Numbered from the stretch's first letter, positions 33,794 through 43,986 are shown. The stretch is DNA of 64,000 bases from Sinorhizobium fredii NGR234 (GCF_000018545.1 NC_012587.1:3556001-3620000), one strand, 5' to 3'. A program made the numbers and translations. Notes: a model not told the origin generated them from the sequence alone.

Positions 33794-34519
33794 TCAGGCG
33801 GACTCGCGGAAGCGATAGCCAACGCCATAGAGCGTCTCGATCATATCGAAGTCGACGTCGACCATCTTGAACTTCTTGCGAAGCCGCTTGATGTGGCTGT
33901 CGATCGTCCGGTCGTCGACATAGACCTGTTCGTCATAGGCGGCATCCATCAGCGCGTCGCGGCTCTTCACGACGCCGGGGCGCTGTGCCAGCGAATGCAG
34001 GATGAGAAATTCGGTGACCGTGAGGGTGACCGGTTCGCTCTTCCAGGTGCAGGTGTGGCGCTCCTGGTCCATGACCAGCTGTCCGCGCTCCAGCGAGCGC
34101 GATGGCGCGTCGGCGCTCTTGGCGGCGCCGGCGACCCCGGCCGCGGCTGCGTCGCGGGCCGGTGCGCGGCGCAGGATCGCCTTGACGCGCTCCACCAGCA
34201 GTCGCTGCGAGAACGGTTTCGTGATGAAATCGTCGGCGCCCATCTTCAGGCCGAAGAGCTCGTCGATCTCCTCGTCCTTGGAGGTCAGGAAGATCACCGG
34301 CAGATCGGATTTCTGCCGAAGCCGCCGCAGCAGTTCCATGCCGTCCATGCGCGGCATCTTGATGTCGAAGATCGCAAGGTGCGGCGGGCGCGCCAGCAGG
34401 CCCTCGAGCGCGGAAGCGCCATCCGTATAGGTTTCGACCTTGTAGCCCTCGGCTTCCAGCGCGATGGATACCGATGTCAGGATGTTGCGGTCGTCATCGA
34501 CAAGCGCGATGGTCTGCAT
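33794..34519 (-). CDS. chvI: Two-component response regulator ChvI
   Basis: 241 aa OmpR-class regulator. Acidic pocket VDDD at 7-10, phospho-acceptor Asp52 in [13 protein letters not shown], Thr in [10 protein letters not shown] and Lys in [10 protein letters not shown]. The C-terminal winged helix has [33 protein letters not shown] and [10 protein letters not shown]. Partner of ChvG; essential or near-essential in Sinorhizobium and needed for envelope and symbiosis genes. It reads away from pckA, so the two promoters share the 34520-34852 gap. Confidence 0.96.
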
Positions 34520-34852
34520 CGTGTTTCAACTCCGTCTTTATGGGTCCGGCGCCGCAATCCGCTCTTCGAAGCGGCGGCAACCGCGAGTCACGCTGCGTTA
34601 CTTGAGTATAAAGGTGGAACAAATTGTGGCGAAGCCCAAAAAGCCCGGGGTGGGAGTGCCAGGCGCAGGGGTCTCAATCGGACATTTGCATGGCGCGATT
34701 CAACCGATTAAAAAATGCATATTTTTCTTTAAATCGATTAATATACTGATATCATTACTCTTTTAGACTTAGCTATCTTGTGTTCAGCAAACCGAGCCGG
34801 TATGTTCCGATGAAATTCAACGCCATTGGCCAGAGACGAAGGAAGCTTGACC
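34520..34852. promoter_or_regulatory. Divergent chvI/pckA promoter region
   Basis: 333 bp. GC-rich on the chvI side, then a marked AT-rich block at about 34700-34775 containing AACCGATTAAAAAATGC and TTTAAATCGATTAATA. The second is centred on CG with core AATCGATT (34732-34739), the shape of a LacI-family operator; pckA of S. meliloti is known to be under a LacI-type regulator. The pckA ribosome site is GAAGG before ATG 34853. Exact promoter boxes are not assigned. Confidence 0.5.
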
Positions 34853-36463
34853 ATGGAGCAACTCGGTACCCGCAACCCCTCGAACGGATTGGAAACGATC
34901 GGTTTTTCCGACCTCTCGGTCGTTCGCTACAACTTCGAGGCAGCGGAGCTTTACGAGGAAGCCCTTCGCCGCGGCGAGGCGCAATTGACGGCCCATGGCG
35001 CGCTTTGCGCTCGCACCGGCCAGCACACCGGCCGCTCGCCCAAGGACAAATACGTCGTGCGTGACGCGGCGACCGGCGATCAGATCTGGTGGGACAACAA
35101 CAGCGCCATCTCCCCGGAAAACTTCGAGCGCCTCCGCCAGGACATGCTGGCGCATGCCAAGGGCATGTCGCTCTATGTGCAGGACCTCGTCGGCGGCGCC
35201 GATCAGGAAAATGCGTTGCCGACGCGCGTCGTCACCGAATTCGCCTGGCACTCGCTGTTCATCCGCAATCTGCTGATCCGTCCGCCGCGTGAGGCGCTGG
35301 CGAGCTTCCTGCCGAAGCTGACGATCATCGACCTGCCGAGCTTCAAGGCCAACCCGGAACGCCACGGCTGCCGCGGCGAGACGATCATCGCCTGCGACCT
35401 GACCAAAGGGCTCGTGCTGATCGGCGGTACGTCCTATGCCGGAGAGATGAAGAAATCGGTCTTCACCGTGCTCAACTACCTGCTGCCGAACAAGGCCGTC
35501 ATGCCGATGCACTGCTCGGCCAATGTCGGCCCGGCCGGCGACACCGCCATCTTCTTCGGCCTCTCCGGCACCGGCAAGACGACGCTTTCGGCCGATCCGA
35601 ACCGCACGCTGATCGGCGATGACGAGCATGGCTGGAGCGACAAGGGCGTCTTCAACTTCGAAGGCGGTTGCTACGCCAAGGCGATCCGTCTGTCGGAAGC
35701 GGCCGAGCCGGAGATCTTCGCGACGACGCGGCGCTTCGGCACCGTCATGGAGAACGTCGTTCTCGACGAGCGGCGCGCACCCGACTTCGACAATGGCTCG
35801 CTGACCGAAAACACCCGGATCGCCTATCCGCTTGATTTCATTCCGAATGCCAGCGAGACCGGCACGGCGCCGCAGCCGCGCACCATCATCATGCTGACGG
35901 CCGATGCCTTCGGCGTGCTGCCGCCGATCGCCAAGCTGACGCCGGAACAGGCCATGTACCACTTCCTTTCCGGCTACACCGCCAAGGTCGCCGGCACCGA
36001 GAAGGGCGTGACGGAACCGGAAGCGACCTTCTCGACCTGCTTCGGCGCCCCGTTCATGCCGCGTCATCCGTCCGAATACGGCAACCTGCTGAAGGACCTG
36101 ATCGCCAGGAACGGCGTTACCTGCTGGCTCGTCAACACCGGCTGGACCGGCGGCGCCTACGGCACCGGCAGCCGCATGCCGATCAAGGTCACCCGTGCGC
36201 TTCTTTCGGCGGCACTCGACGGATCGCTGAACAGCGCCGCCTTCCGCACCGACGCGAATTTTGGCTTCGCCGTGCCGGTCTCGGTGCCGGGCGTCGACGA
36301 CCGTATTCTCGACCCGCGCTCGACCTGGTCGGACGGCCAAGCCTACGATGCCCAGGCCCGGCGGCTGGTCGACATGTTCATCGCCAACTTCGCCAAGTTC
36401 GAGAGCCATGTCGACGGCAGCGTGCGCGATGCCGCTCCGGGCACCAAACTGGCCGCCGAGTAA
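34853..36463 (+). CDS. pckA: Phosphoenolpyruvate carboxykinase (ATP)
   Basis: 536 aa from ATG 34853 ([17 protein letters not shown]), the length known for the Sinorhizobium enzyme; nine more open codons upstream were not used. Converts oxaloacetate to PEP, essential for growth on C4-dicarboxylates. P-loop [23 protein letters not shown] metal site, [26 protein letters not shown] and [15 protein letters not shown] are intact. A clean terminator follows the stop. Confidence 0.97.
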   Translation: MEQLGTRNPSNGLETIGFSDLSVVRYNFEAAELYEEALRRGEAQLTAHGALCARTGQHTGRSPKDKYVVRDAATGDQIWWDNNSAISPENFERLRQDMLAHAKGMSLYVQDLVGGADQENALPTRVVTEFAWHSLFIRNLLIRPPREALASFLPKLTIIDLPSFKANPERHGCRGETIIACDLTKGLVLIGGTSYAGEMKKSVFTVLNYLLPNKAVMPMHCSANVGPAGDTAIFFGLSGTGKTTLSADPNRTLIGDDEHGWSDKGVFNFEGGCYAKAIRLSEAAEPEIFATTRRFGTVMENVVLDERRAPDFDNGSLTENTRIAYPLDFIPNASETGTAPQPRTIIMLTADAFGVLPPIAKLTPEQAMYHFLSGYTAKVAGTEKGVTEPEATFSTCFGAPFMPRHPSEYGNLLKDLIARNGVTCWLVNTGWTGGAYGTGSRMPIKVTRALLSAALDGSLNSAAFRTDANFGFAVPVSVPGVDDRILDPRSTWSDGQAYDAQARRLVDMFIANFAKFESHVDGSVRDAAPGTKLAAE

Positions 36464-36486
36464 GATTACAGGCCATGATTCACGTG

Positions 36487-36513
36487 AAACCCGGCCCTCG
36501 CGGCCGGGTTTTC
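36487..36513 (+). terminator. Rho-independent terminator of pckA
   Basis: AACCCGGCC-CTCGC-GGCCGGGTTTTCG: a 9-bp stem with a 5-nt loop and T-rich tail, starting 24 bp after the pckA stop. Confidence 0.88.
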
Positions 36514-36564
36514 GCGTTTGCCTGATTGTTTTCAAGGTGCGATAGAACGGCCGAGGAACAATCG

Positions 36565-36999
36565 ATGGCAAGCGAACCGCTCTATATCAACGAAAACATC
36601 GTCATCGCCGGCTGGGAACTTGCCGAACAATTCGTGCTGGCCGGCGGTCCGGGCGGCCAAAACGTCAACAAGGTGTCGACGGCCGTCCAGCTTTTTTTCA
36701 ACATCCAGGCATCACCGGCTTTGCCGGACCGCGTCAAGGCCAATGCCCTGAAGCTTGCCGGCCGCCGGGCCTCGAAGGACGGCGTGCTGATGATCGAGGC
36801 CAGCCGTTTCCGCAGCCAGGACCGCAATCGCGAGGACGCCCGCGAGCGGCTGAGGGAACTGATCCTGAAGGCGGCCGAACCGCCACCGCCGCCGCGCAAG
36901 AAGACGAAGCCGACGTGTGGTTCGATCGAGCGGCGGCTGAAGGAGAAATCCGGCCGCGGCGAAATAAAGAAACTGCGCGGCCGTCCGGCCGGCGACTGA
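36565..36999 (+). CDS. arfB: Peptidyl-tRNA hydrolase ArfB (ribosome rescue)
   Basis: 144 aa from ATG 36565; ribosome site CGAGGAACA. Single release-factor-like catalytic domain with the GGQ loop in LAGGPGGQNVNKVSTAV, but no codon-recognition domain. The basic C-terminal tail (PPRKKTKPT...RRLKEKSGRGEIKKLRGRP) is what enters the empty mRNA channel of stalled ribosomes. Frees ribosomes from non-stop messages as a backup to tmRNA. Confidence 0.92.
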   Translation: MASEPLYINENIVIAGWELAEQFVLAGGPGGQNVNKVSTAVQLFFNIQASPALPDRVKANALKLAGRRASKDGVLMIEASRFRSQDRNREDARERLRELILKAAEPPPPPRKKTKPTCGSIERRLKEKSGRGEIKKLRGRPAGD

Positions 37000-37085
37000 G
37001 CGACGCTCGAATCGTTCGGTCGCTCCCTTGCCTTTTCACCGCCGCGCCCTCTTTTTCCCGAATATGCTGCGCAAGGGAGGCGACA

Positions 37086-37559
37086 ATGGGTCTGTTCAGC
37101 TTCATCAAAAACGCTGGCAAGAAGCTCGGTATCGGCGACGACGATAGCCCGCCGGATGCGGCGACCGTCGAGAAGGAGCTCGCATCGCACGATCTCGGCA
37201 CCAAGGACGTCAAGGTCGAGGTCGTGGACGACAAGGTGGCCCTCAAGGGTGTCGTCGAGGACCAGTCGATTTTCGAGAAGGCCGTCGTCGCCGTCGGCAA
37301 TACGCTCGGCATATCGGCAGTCGAAGCCTCGGATTTGAAGGTGGCCGAGGGCGCCGCGGCGCCGGCGCCGGCCAAGGCTCCGGTCTTCTATACCGTGAAG
37401 AAAGGCGACAATCTCTGGAAGATCGCCGAGGCGCAGTACGGCAAGGGCAAGGGCGCCAAACACACGGTGATCTTCGAGGCGAACAAGCCGATGCTGACGC
37501 ATCCGGACAAGATCTATCCCGGCCAGGTGCTGCGCATTCCGGACCTCGACGCCGTTTGA
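37086..37559 (+). CDS. BON-LysM protein (YgaU/Kbp-like)
   Basis: 157 aa from ATG 37086 after AAGGGAGGCGACA. BON domain at about 22-85 (ATVEKELASHDLG...KVALKGVVEDQS), an Ala/Pro linker, and a C-terminal LysM domain, VFYTVKKGDNLWKIAEAQYG through HPDKIYPGQVLRIP. No signal peptide. The closest known family is E. coli YgaU (Kbp), a cytoplasmic potassium-binding protein; domain order and length agree. Function in rhizobia is not established. Confidence 0.86.
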   Translation: MGLFSFIKNAGKKLGIGDDDSPPDAATVEKELASHDLGTKDVKVEVVDDKVALKGVVEDQSIFEKAVVAVGNTLGISAVEASDLKVAEGAAAPAPAKAPVFYTVKKGDNLWKIAEAQYGKGKGAKHTVIFEANKPMLTHPDKIYPGQVLRIPDLDAV

Positions 37560-37679
37560 CCAAGCGATTTTCGGGTCGCGTTCGGCTCCGGCGAACGCTA
37601 CATGTCTGTCGCGTCCCGTCGCCGTGCAGTTCCTTCTGCGCGAATGGGCCGGTGGATCTTGGGCGATAGGATTTCCAGA

Positions 37680-38291
37680 ATGCAGGTGCTGCCGAAAGGC
37701 GTCAGGCATATTCCCGGTTTTCTTGACCGGTCGCGTCAGGAGGCGCTCATCGAGGCCATCCGCGGCGTGGTCGCCGCCGCCCCGCTCTACGTTCCGGAAA
37801 TGCCGAAGACCGGCAGACCGATGTCGGTGCAGATGACGAACTGCGGCTCGCTCGGCTGGGTCACCGATCGCGAGCGCGGCTATCGCTATCAGCCGGATCA
37901 TCCCGTCACCGGCAAGCCGTGGCCGCCGATTCCGAACGTCCTGATCGACATCTGGCGGGCGGTTTCGGCCAGCGACAAGCGGCCCGAAGCCTGTCTCGTC
38001 AACTTCTATTCCGCCGAAGCCCGCATGGGCCTGCATCAGGATCGGGATGAGCGCGATCTCGAAACGGCCGTCGTGTCGATCTCGCTCGGTGATACCTGCC
38101 TGTTCCGCGTCGGCGGACGAACGCGCGGCGGCCAGACCATGTCCTTCAAGCTTGAAAGCGGCGATGTCGTCGTGCTCGGCGGCGAGGGGCGGCTTGCCTT
38201 TCATGGGGTCGACCGGATCTATCCGAACACCTCGACGCTCCTGAAGAACGGCGGCCGTGTCAATCTGACCCTGCGGCGCGTCAATCTTTGA
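37680..38291 (+). CDS. alkB: AlkB-type 2-oxoglutarate/Fe(II) dioxygenase, DNA repair
   Basis: 203 aa from ATG 37680 (MQVLPKGVRHIPGFL). The frame is open to 37602, and ATG 37644 is another option; no start has a strong ribosome site. Iron ligands are His and Asp in MGLHQDRDE and the distal His in LAFHGVDR; the 2-oxoglutarate Arg is in RVNLTLRRV. NFYSAEARMGLH and PEACLVN are family features. Removes alkyl lesions such as 1-methyladenine by oxidation. Confidence 0.9.
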   Translation: MQVLPKGVRHIPGFLDRSRQEALIEAIRGVVAAAPLYVPEMPKTGRPMSVQMTNCGSLGWVTDRERGYRYQPDHPVTGKPWPPIPNVLIDIWRAVSASDKRPEACLVNFYSAEARMGLHQDRDERDLETAVVSISLGDTCLFRVGGRTRGGQTMSFKLESGDVVVLGGEGRLAFHGVDRIYPNTSTLLKNGGRVNLTLRRVNL

Positions 38292-38303
38292 GGCTTTCGA
38301 AAA

Positions 38304-38474
38304 GACCCCTCCCCAACCCCTCCCCACAAGGGCCCACAAGTGGGAGGGCTTCAGCGACCGCGGCGGGCGCAGTTGCCAGTTCCAACGGTCTGAGCTTTCG
38401 GAATGGCTGAAAAAAGAAGGAGCGGGCGCGTCATCGCGAGCCCCTCCCACCTGGGGAGGGGTTGGGGAGGGGTC
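38304..38474. repeat. Large inverted repeat between alkB and coaA
   Basis: GACCCCTCCCCAACCCCTCC on the left and GGAGGGGTTGGGGAGGGGTC on the right are exact inverse complements of 20 bp. Inner arms GTGGGAGGG and CCCTCCCAC add to the structure. This could fold into a long stem bounding 130 bp. It lies between two convergent genes and may serve as a two-way terminator. The enclosed sequence has no gene I can support. Confidence 0.8.
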
Positions 38475-38499
38475 TTTTTCCAAAAGAGAACCCTAACCT

Positions 38500-39495
38500 T
38501 TAGAGCTTCCTCAGCGCCACCGTCTGAGTGAGGTGGCTCGGCCCCTTCTGCAGGATGAGATCGGCGCGCGGTCGCGTCGGCTGGATGTTCTGGTGCAGGT
38601 TCTTCAAATTGATGTTGTGCCACAACCCTTCGGCGATCGCCCGCGCCGCGTCCTCGCTGATCGTCGAATAGCGGTGGAAGAAGGATTGCGGATTCTGGAA
38701 GGCGGTCTCCCTGAGCCGCATGAAGCGGCTCACATACCAGTTGTGGATCAGGCTTTCCTCGGCGTCGATATAGATCGAGAAGTCGAAGAAGTCCGACACC
38801 ATCGGCACGATCTTGCCGTCGGCCGGCAGGTCGCGCGACTGCAGGACGTTGATCCCCTCGAAGATCAGGATGTCCGGCCGGTCGATAAGCTGGAACTGGT
38901 CGGGGATGACGTCATAGGTCAGGTGCGAATAGGTCGGCGCCTTGACGTTCGGCCGGCCGGCCTTGATCGCCGAGAGGAAGCGCAACAGCGCGCCGATGTC
39001 ATAGCTCTCGGGGAAGCCCTTGCGATCCATCATGTTGTCGCGCTGCAGGATCGCATTCGGGTAGAGAAAGCCGTCGGTGGTGATGAGATCGACCTTCGGG
39101 CTCGACGGCCAGCGTGCCAGCAGCTCGGCGAGGATGCGGGCGGTCGTCGACTTGCCGACGGCAACCGAACCGGCGATGCCGATGACGAAGGGCGTTTTCG
39201 TCTCGTCCGACATGCTGAGGAAGCGCTTGCGCTGTTGGAAGAGGATCTGCGACGCTTCCACATGGGCGGAGAGCAGCCGCGACAGCGACAGATAGATGCG
39301 GCGCACCTCGCCGAGATCGACCGGGTCGTTGAGAGAGCGCAGCCGCTTGACCTCTTCTCCCGTCAGCGTCAGCGGCGTATCGGCGCGAAAGCGCGACCAT
39401 TCCTCGGCGGAGAAGACGTGATAGGGCGAAAATTCGCCCCCGGTGAGATTGCCCGGAATATCGCCCGGTTCGATGTCTTTCGCGGCGATGCTCAT
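38500..39495 (-). CDS. coaA: Pantothenate kinase, type I
   Basis: 331 aa. First step of coenzyme A synthesis. P-loop [29 protein letters not shown], the [11 protein letters not shown] region and [10 protein letters not shown] match bacterial CoaA; C-terminal [19 protein letters not shown] is also typical. Its ATG overlaps the hisE stop (ATGA), so it ends the his operon. The link of CoaA with hisE is common in rhizobia. Confidence 0.95.
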   Translation of the reverse strand: MSIAAKDIEPGDIPGNLTGGEFSPYHVFSAEEWSRFRADTPLTLTGEEVKRLRSLNDPVDLGEVRRIYLSLSRLLSAHVEASQILFQQRKRFLSMSDETKTPFVIGIAGSVAVGKSTTARILAELLARWPSSPKVDLITTDGFLYPNAILQRDNMMDRKGFPESYDIGALLRFLSAIKAGRPNVKAPTYSHLTYDVIPDQFQLIDRPDILIFEGINVLQSRDLPADGKIVPMVSDFFDFSIYIDAEESLIHNWYVSRFMRLRETAFQNPQSFFHRYSTISEDAARAIAEGLWHNINLKNLHQNIQPTRPRADLILQKGPSHLTQTVALRKL

Positions 39496-39815
39496 GGATT
39501 CTGCCGGTTTGCCTTCTCCTGCAGGCCGGACTGGCTGGTCCGCCTGGCCAGTTCGCTCATCACATCCTGCAACGGGACGGCGGCGATATTCAATACGACC
39601 ATAAGATGATAGAGGAGATCGGCGCTCTCATCGATCAGATTCTTGCGGTCGCCGCTGACCGCCGCGATCACCGTTTCGACCGCCTCCTCGCCGAGTTTTT
39701 TCGCCGCCTTCGGCTGACCGGCAGCAACCAGCTTGGCCGTCCAGGAGTCTTCCGGCGCCGCCCCGGCGCGGGTCGCCACGATCTGTTCGAGGTCGGAAAG
39801 AGTTAACTCGGTCAT
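39492..39815 (-). CDS. hisE: Phosphoribosyl-ATP pyrophosphatase
   Basis: 107 aa. Second step of histidine synthesis. Alpha-helical metal-binding motif [13 protein letters not shown] followed by [16 protein letters not shown] is the MazG-like signature. Stand-alone, not fused to HisI as in enterobacteria. Separated from hisF by 11 bp and overlapping coaA. Confidence 0.95.
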   Translation of the reverse strand: MTELTLSDLEQIVATRAGAAPEDSWTAKLVAAGQPKAAKKLGEEAVETVIAAVSGDRKNLIDESADLLYHLMVVLNIAAVPLQDVMSELARRTSQSGLQEKANRQNP

Positions 39816-39826
39816 CACGAAATCCT

Positions 39827-40603
39827 TCAATCGAGCCGCATGGCGATGCCGCGCTCGGCCATGTAGCGCTTCGCCTCGCCGATGCTGTAGGTGCCGAAGT
39901 GGAAGATGGATGCCGCAAGCACCGCCGTCGCATGGCCGTCGCGAATGCCTTCCACCATGTGGTCGAGCGTTCCGACGCCGCCCGACGCGATGACCGGCGC
40001 CCGCACCGCATCGGCAATGGCGCGCGTCAGCGCGATGTCGTAGCCGCTCTTGGTGCCGTCGCGATCCATCGAGGTCAGGAGGATTTCGCCGGCGCCGAGG
40101 TCGACGACCTTCCTGGCGAAGTCGATCGCGTCGATGCCTGTCGGCTGGCGTCCGCCATGGGTGAAGATCTCCCATCGGTCGGTTTCGCCGGCGGCCGAGA
40201 CCTTCTTCGCGTCGATGGCGACGACGATGCACTGGTTGCCGAACTTGTCGGCGGCCTCGGCAACGAATTCCGGGTTCTTCACGGCGGCCGTGTTGATCGA
40301 CACCTTGTCGGCGCCGGCCAGCAGCAGCTTGCGAATATCCGATACCTGGCGCACGCCGCCGCCGACGGTGAGCGGCATGAAGCATTGTTCGGCAGTGCGG
40401 GCGACGACGTCGAAGATCGTCTCGCGATTGTCCGACGAGGCGGTGATGTCGAGGAAGCAGAGCTCGTCGGCACCGGCGGCGTCATAGGCCTTTGCCGCCT
40501 CTACCGGATCGCCGGCATCGATCAGGTCGACGAAGTTGACGCCCTTGACGACGCGGCCGTCCTTGACGTCGAGGCAGGGGATTACGCGGGCTTTGAGGGT
40601 CAT
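39827..40603 (-). CDS. hisF: Imidazole glycerol phosphate synthase cyclase subunit
   Basis: 258 aa (beta/alpha)8 barrel. Catalytic Asp in [19 protein letters not shown] and second Asp in [28 protein letters not shown] and [11 protein letters not shown] bind phosphate. Uses ammonia from HisH to make IGP and AICAR. 4 bp after hisA. Confidence 0.97.
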   Translation of the reverse strand: MTLKARVIPCLDVKDGRVVKGVNFVDLIDAGDPVEAAKAYDAAGADELCFLDITASSDNRETIFDVVARTAEQCFMPLTVGGGVRQVSDIRKLLLAGADKVSINTAAVKNPEFVAEAADKFGNQCIVVAIDAKKVSAAGETDRWEIFTHGGRQPTGIDAIDFARKVVDLGAGEILLTSMDRDGTKSGYDIALTRAIADAVRAPVIASGGVGTLDHMVEGIRDGHATAVLAASIFHFGTYSIGEAKRYMAERGIAMRLD

Positions 40604-40607
40604 CGGT

Positions 40608-41345
40608 TCATGCCTTTCGCGCGGCGCGGATCAGGGCCAGCGCCTCCTTCGGATCGATCCGACCGTCATAGAGCGCCCGGCCCGAGATCGCCCCTTCGAG
40701 CTTGGCGGCATCCGGAGCGGCCAGGCGGCGGATGTCGTCCATCGAGGCAAGCCCGCCCGAGGCGATCACCGGAATGGAGACCGCATTGGCGAGTTCCAGG
40801 GTCGAATCCCAGTTGATGCCGGTCAGGATGCCGTCGCGGTCGATATCGGTATAGATGATCGCCGAGACGCCGGCGCCCTCGAACTTCTTCGCAAGCTCGA
40901 TGACGCCGAGTTCGGAGGCCTCGGCCCAGCCCTCGACCGCCACCTTGCCGCCCTTGGCATCGATGCCGACCGCCACCCGGCCGGGGAACTTGCCGCAGGC
41001 CTCGATCACCAGCGCCGGGTCGCGCACCGCGACGGTGCCGAGGATGACGCGCGCAAGGCCGTGTGAAAGCCAGTTCTCGATATGCTCGAGCGTGCGGATG
41101 CCGCCGCCGAGCTGCACCGGGTTCCCGGTCGCCTTGAGGATGGCGTCGACCGCCGCGCCGTTTACCGTCTCGCCGGCAAAGGCGCCGTTCAGGTCGACGA
41201 CATGCAACCACTCGAAGCCCTGTTCCTCGAAGGCGCGGGCCTGGGCGGCCGGATCCGGGTTGTAGACGGTCGCCTGGTCCATGTCGCCGAGCTTCAGGCG
41301 CACGCATTGGCCGTCTTTGAGGTCGATTGCGGGAAAGAGAATCAT
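40608..41345 (-). CDS. hisA: ProFAR isomerase
   Basis: 245 aa barrel. Catalytic Asp pair in [17 protein letters not shown] and [13 protein letters not shown]; phosphate loops [10 protein letters not shown] and [11 protein letters not shown]. Isomerises ProFAR to PRFAR. 29 bp after hisH. Half-barrel similarity with HisF is evident. Confidence 0.96.
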   Translation of the reverse strand: MILFPAIDLKDGQCVRLKLGDMDQATVYNPDPAAQARAFEEQGFEWLHVVDLNGAFAGETVNGAAVDAILKATGNPVQLGGGIRTLEHIENWLSHGLARVILGTVAVRDPALVIEACGKFPGRVAVGIDAKGGKVAVEGWAEASELGVIELAKKFEGAGVSAIIYTDIDRDGILTGINWDSTLELANAVSIPVIASGGLASMDDIRRLAAPDAAKLEGAISGRALYDGRIDPKEALALIRAARKA

Positions 41346-41374
41346 CTGTTCGTCCGATCAGGTGGCGCGAAGCC

Positions 41375-42025
41375 TCAAGGCTTCCAGCGCAGGAAATTCG
41401 AAATGAGGGCGAGGCCGAGCGTCTGGCTCTTTTCCGGGTGGAACTGCGCGCCGGCCTTGTTGCCGCTTGCGACGAAGGCTGTCACCGGGCCGCCATACTC
41501 CGTCTCGGCGATGACATGCTCCGGGTTCTCGGCGGCGAGGTGATAGGAATGCACGAAATAGGCGTGCAGCCCGGAGTCGCCGGTCGGAATGCCCTCGAAG
41601 AGCGCGTGCTTTCGGTTGAGCCGCAGCGTGTTCCAGCCGATCTGCGGGATCTTCAGCGACGGGTCGCCGGGCGTCATCTCCACGACATCGCCCGGAATCC
41701 AGCCGAAGCCATGGGTGATCGTCTTTTCCAGCCCGCGTGACGACATCAGCTGCATGCCGACGCAGATGCCGAGAAACGGCCGTCCTTCCTTCTCGACGAC
41801 CTCAGCGAGTGCCTCTTCCATGCCGGCGACGGCGTCGAGGCCGCGGCGGCAATCGGCATAGGCGCCGACGCCGGGCAGCACGACGCGGTCGGCCGAGGCC
41901 ACCCGTTCCGGCTTGTCCGTCAGGTCTATTTCTGCGTCGATGCCGGCCTCGCGCGCCGCCCGCTCGAAGGCTTTGGTGGCCGAGCGCAGATTGCCCGAGC
42001 CGTAGTCAATGATGGCGACCCGCAT
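41375..42025 (-). CDS. hisH: Imidazole glycerol phosphate synthase glutaminase subunit
   Basis: 216 aa from ATG 42025, sharing one base with the stop of the DUF2628 gene (TGATG). A TTG one codon earlier is less likely. Class I glutaminase triad: Cys in [11 protein letters not shown], His and Glu in AQFHPEKSQ; oxyanion strand [12 protein letters not shown]. Supplies ammonia to HisF. Confidence 0.96.
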   Translation of the reverse strand: MRVAIIDYGSGNLRSATKAFERAAREAGIDAEIDLTDKPERVASADRVVLPGVGAYADCRRGLDAVAGMEEALAEVVEKEGRPFLGICVGMQLMSSRGLEKTITHGFGWIPGDVVEMTPGDPSLKIPQIGWNTLRLNRKHALFEGIPTGDSGLHAYFVHSYHLAAENPEHVIAETEYGGPVTAFVASGNKAGAQFHPEKSQTLGLALISNFLRWKP

Positions 42026-42501
42026 CAACGCTCTCCATAGGATTCAAAGAGACCCAGTCCGGCGGCTTTTTCCGGCCGCCCAGACTTGGGCCATTCGATC
42101 GACTGCAACGAAGTTGCGCATTGATGCTGCGCCGTCGCTGTCGTGTTCGAGAAATAGATCTCCTCGGCCGTCTCGATATTGCGGGCCGGCACGATCGAGC
42201 GAAGCGTCCAGTCCTCGGCCGCGAGCTTCCGGGCGATGAAAAGCGGCCCTTCCAGCGATACAACGAGGCTGAGCGCCAGTTGCAGGATCAGCGCGGCGAT
42301 CAATCCGCCGGGCAGCGTCGACACAAGGATTAACAAGATCTGCAGAACGGCAACGGAGATTCCAAGCAGCCAGGCTCGCTTGGCGATCAGCCAGAGCGCG
42401 GGAAAAAAGAACGCGGTCCAGGAGAACCCGTCGGCGATGAACCGCGCCCTTTCGTCGTCGGCCGCAGCACCCGGCGGTGTCAGGATCAGATAGGAGGCCA
42501 T
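42025..42501 (-). CDS. DUF2628 membrane protein inside the his operon
   Basis: 158 aa. Opens [20 protein letters not shown], then a Phe/Trp-rich amphipathic part [21 protein letters not shown] and two or three hydrophobic helices to about residue 90, and a soluble tail. This is the DUF2628 pattern. Function unknown. It lies 24 bp after hisB and is coupled by one shared base to hisH, so it will be made with the histidine enzymes. I see no motif tying it to histidine synthesis. Confidence 0.8.
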   Translation of the reverse strand: MASYLILTPPGAAADDERARFIADGFSWTAFFFPALWLIAKRAWLLGISVAVLQILLILVSTLPGGLIAALILQLALSLVVSLEGPLFIARKLAAEDWTLRSIVPARNIETAEEIYFSNTTATAQHQCATSLQSIEWPKSGRPEKAAGLGLFESYGER

Positions 42502-42525
42502 GGTTTTCAGCCAGACTTGGCCGGC

Positions 42526-43134
42526 TCAGGCAAGCGTGCCCTTCGTCGAGGGAACGCGTCCAGCCTGGCGCGGATCGATTTCGGTTGCCGTGCGCAGCAC
42601 GCGGGCGACGGATTTGAAGCAGGTCTCGGCGACATGATGGTTGTTGGCGCCGTAGATGTTCTGCACATGCAGCGTGATGCCGGCGTGCTGGGCGAGCGCC
42701 TGGAAGAATTCGCGCACCAGCTCGGTGTCGAAGGTGCCGATCTTCGGCGAGCTGAAGGTCACGTTCCAGACGAGGAAGGGGCGGCCGGAAACGTCCACGG
42801 CGGCGCGCGTCATCGTCTCGTCCATGGCGAGATCGAGCGAGGCGTAGCGGGTGATGCCGCGGCGATCGCCGAGCGCCTTGGCGATCGCCTGGCCGATGGC
42901 AATGCCGGTATCCTCGACGGTGTGATGATCGTCGACATGGAGGTCGCCTTCCGTCTTGATCTCCATGTCGATCAGCGAGTGGCGCGCGAGCTGGTCGAGC
43001 ATATGATCGAAGAAGCCGACGCCCGTCGCAATCTTCGACACGCCCGTGCCGTCGATATTGACGGAGACGGACACGGCCGTTTCATTCGTCTTTCGCGAAA
43101 CCTGGCCGGTACGGCTCAGCGTCACGTCTGCCAT
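42526..43134 (-). CDS. hisB: Imidazoleglycerol-phosphate dehydratase
   Basis: 202 aa, single-function form without the phosphatase domain found in enterobacteria. Duplicated metal-binding His clusters: [30 protein letters not shown], and [14 protein letters not shown]. First gene of the minus-strand his unit; divergent from hslV. Confidence 0.97.
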   Translation of the reverse strand: MADVTLSRTGQVSRKTNETAVSVSVNIDGTGVSKIATGVGFFDHMLDQLARHSLIDMEIKTEGDLHVDDHHTVEDTGIAIGQAIAKALGDRRGITRYASLDLAMDETMTRAAVDVSGRPFLVWNVTFSSPKIGTFDTELVREFFQALAQHAGITLHVQNIYGANNHHVAETCFKSVARVLRTATEIDPRQAGRVPSTKGTLA

Positions 43135-43428
43135 CAGGCTCTCCTGTCTGCACGCGATAAACCGGAGCGGACGATGGCGACGGAACGCCTTCCGGCCCGC
43201 CTCACCCGGTTCCAGAGCCGCTCCATATCAGGCGAGGCAGGAAATATCCAGAACTGCGAAGGGAGATTCGATCGGCGCCGGGCGGCCGGCCTGAGCCGCG
43301 TCAGGAGGACGGACCGCGGTGATTTGAGCCGCGCATTTGCAATCGCGTCGCACTAACTTACATAGGCCTCAAGCAACCAGGCTTTTTCGGCCGCAACGCC
43401 TCGGATTTCGGGGCCGACAGGTTTTTTG
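43135..43428. promoter_or_regulatory. Divergent hisB/hslV promoter region
   Basis: 294 bp. On the plus strand TTGCAA (43337-43342) and TACATA (43359-43364) are 16 bp apart, a possible vegetative-type promoter for hslV. I looked for a clear heat-shock sigma promoter (CTTGAA and CCAT-like boxes) and did not find a convincing one. A weak GC-rich stretch precedes hisB on the other strand. No gene is seen. Confidence 0.35.
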
Positions 43429-43986
43429 ATGAGCGAACACAATCCTTACGGAACGATGCATGCCACCACGATCATCACGGTGCGCAAGGGCGGCAAGGTG
43501 GTGATGGCGGGCGACGGCCAGGTGAGTCTCGGCCAGACGGTGATGAAGGGCAATGCGCGCAAGGTCCGGCGCCTGTCGAAGGGCGACGTGATCGCCGGCT
43601 TCGCCGGCGCGACCGCGGACGCCTTCACGCTTCTGGAGCGGCTCGAGGCGAAGCTCGAACAATACCCCGACCAGCTGATGCGGGCCGCCGTCGAACTCGC
43701 CAAGGACTGGCGCACCAACAAATACCTGCGCAATCTCGAGGCGATGATGCTGGTCGCCGACAAATCGGTGACGCTGGCGATCACCGGCAATGGCGACGTG
43801 CTAGAGCCGGAGCACGGGACGATCGCGATCGGCTCCGGCGGCAACTATGCGTTTGCCGCGGCGCGCGCGCTCATGGACAGCGACAAGTCGGCCGAAGAGA
43901 TCGCCCGGCGCGCCCTGCAGATCGCCGGAGACATCTGCGTTTACACCAACCACAATGTCGTCATGGAGACGCTGGATGCCGACTGA
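43429..43986 (+). CDS. hslV: ATP-dependent protease subunit HslV
   Basis: 185 aa from ATG 43429. Threonine peptidase of the HslVU complex. The catalytic N-terminal Thr ([19 protein letters not shown]) is Thr13 in this reading, so a 12-residue leader [12 protein letters not shown] must be removed; E. coli HslV only loses Met. Also visible: [33 protein letters not shown]. The end overlaps an acetyltransferase by 11 nt. Confidence 0.96.
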   Translation: MSEHNPYGTMHATTIITVRKGGKVVMAGDGQVSLGQTVMKGNARKVRRLSKGDVIAGFAGATADAFTLLERLEAKLEQYPDQLMRAAVELAKDWRTNKYLRNLEAMMLVADKSVTLAITGNGDVLEPEHGTIAIGSGGNYAFAAARALMDSDKSAEEIARRALQIAGDICVYTNHNVVMETLDAD

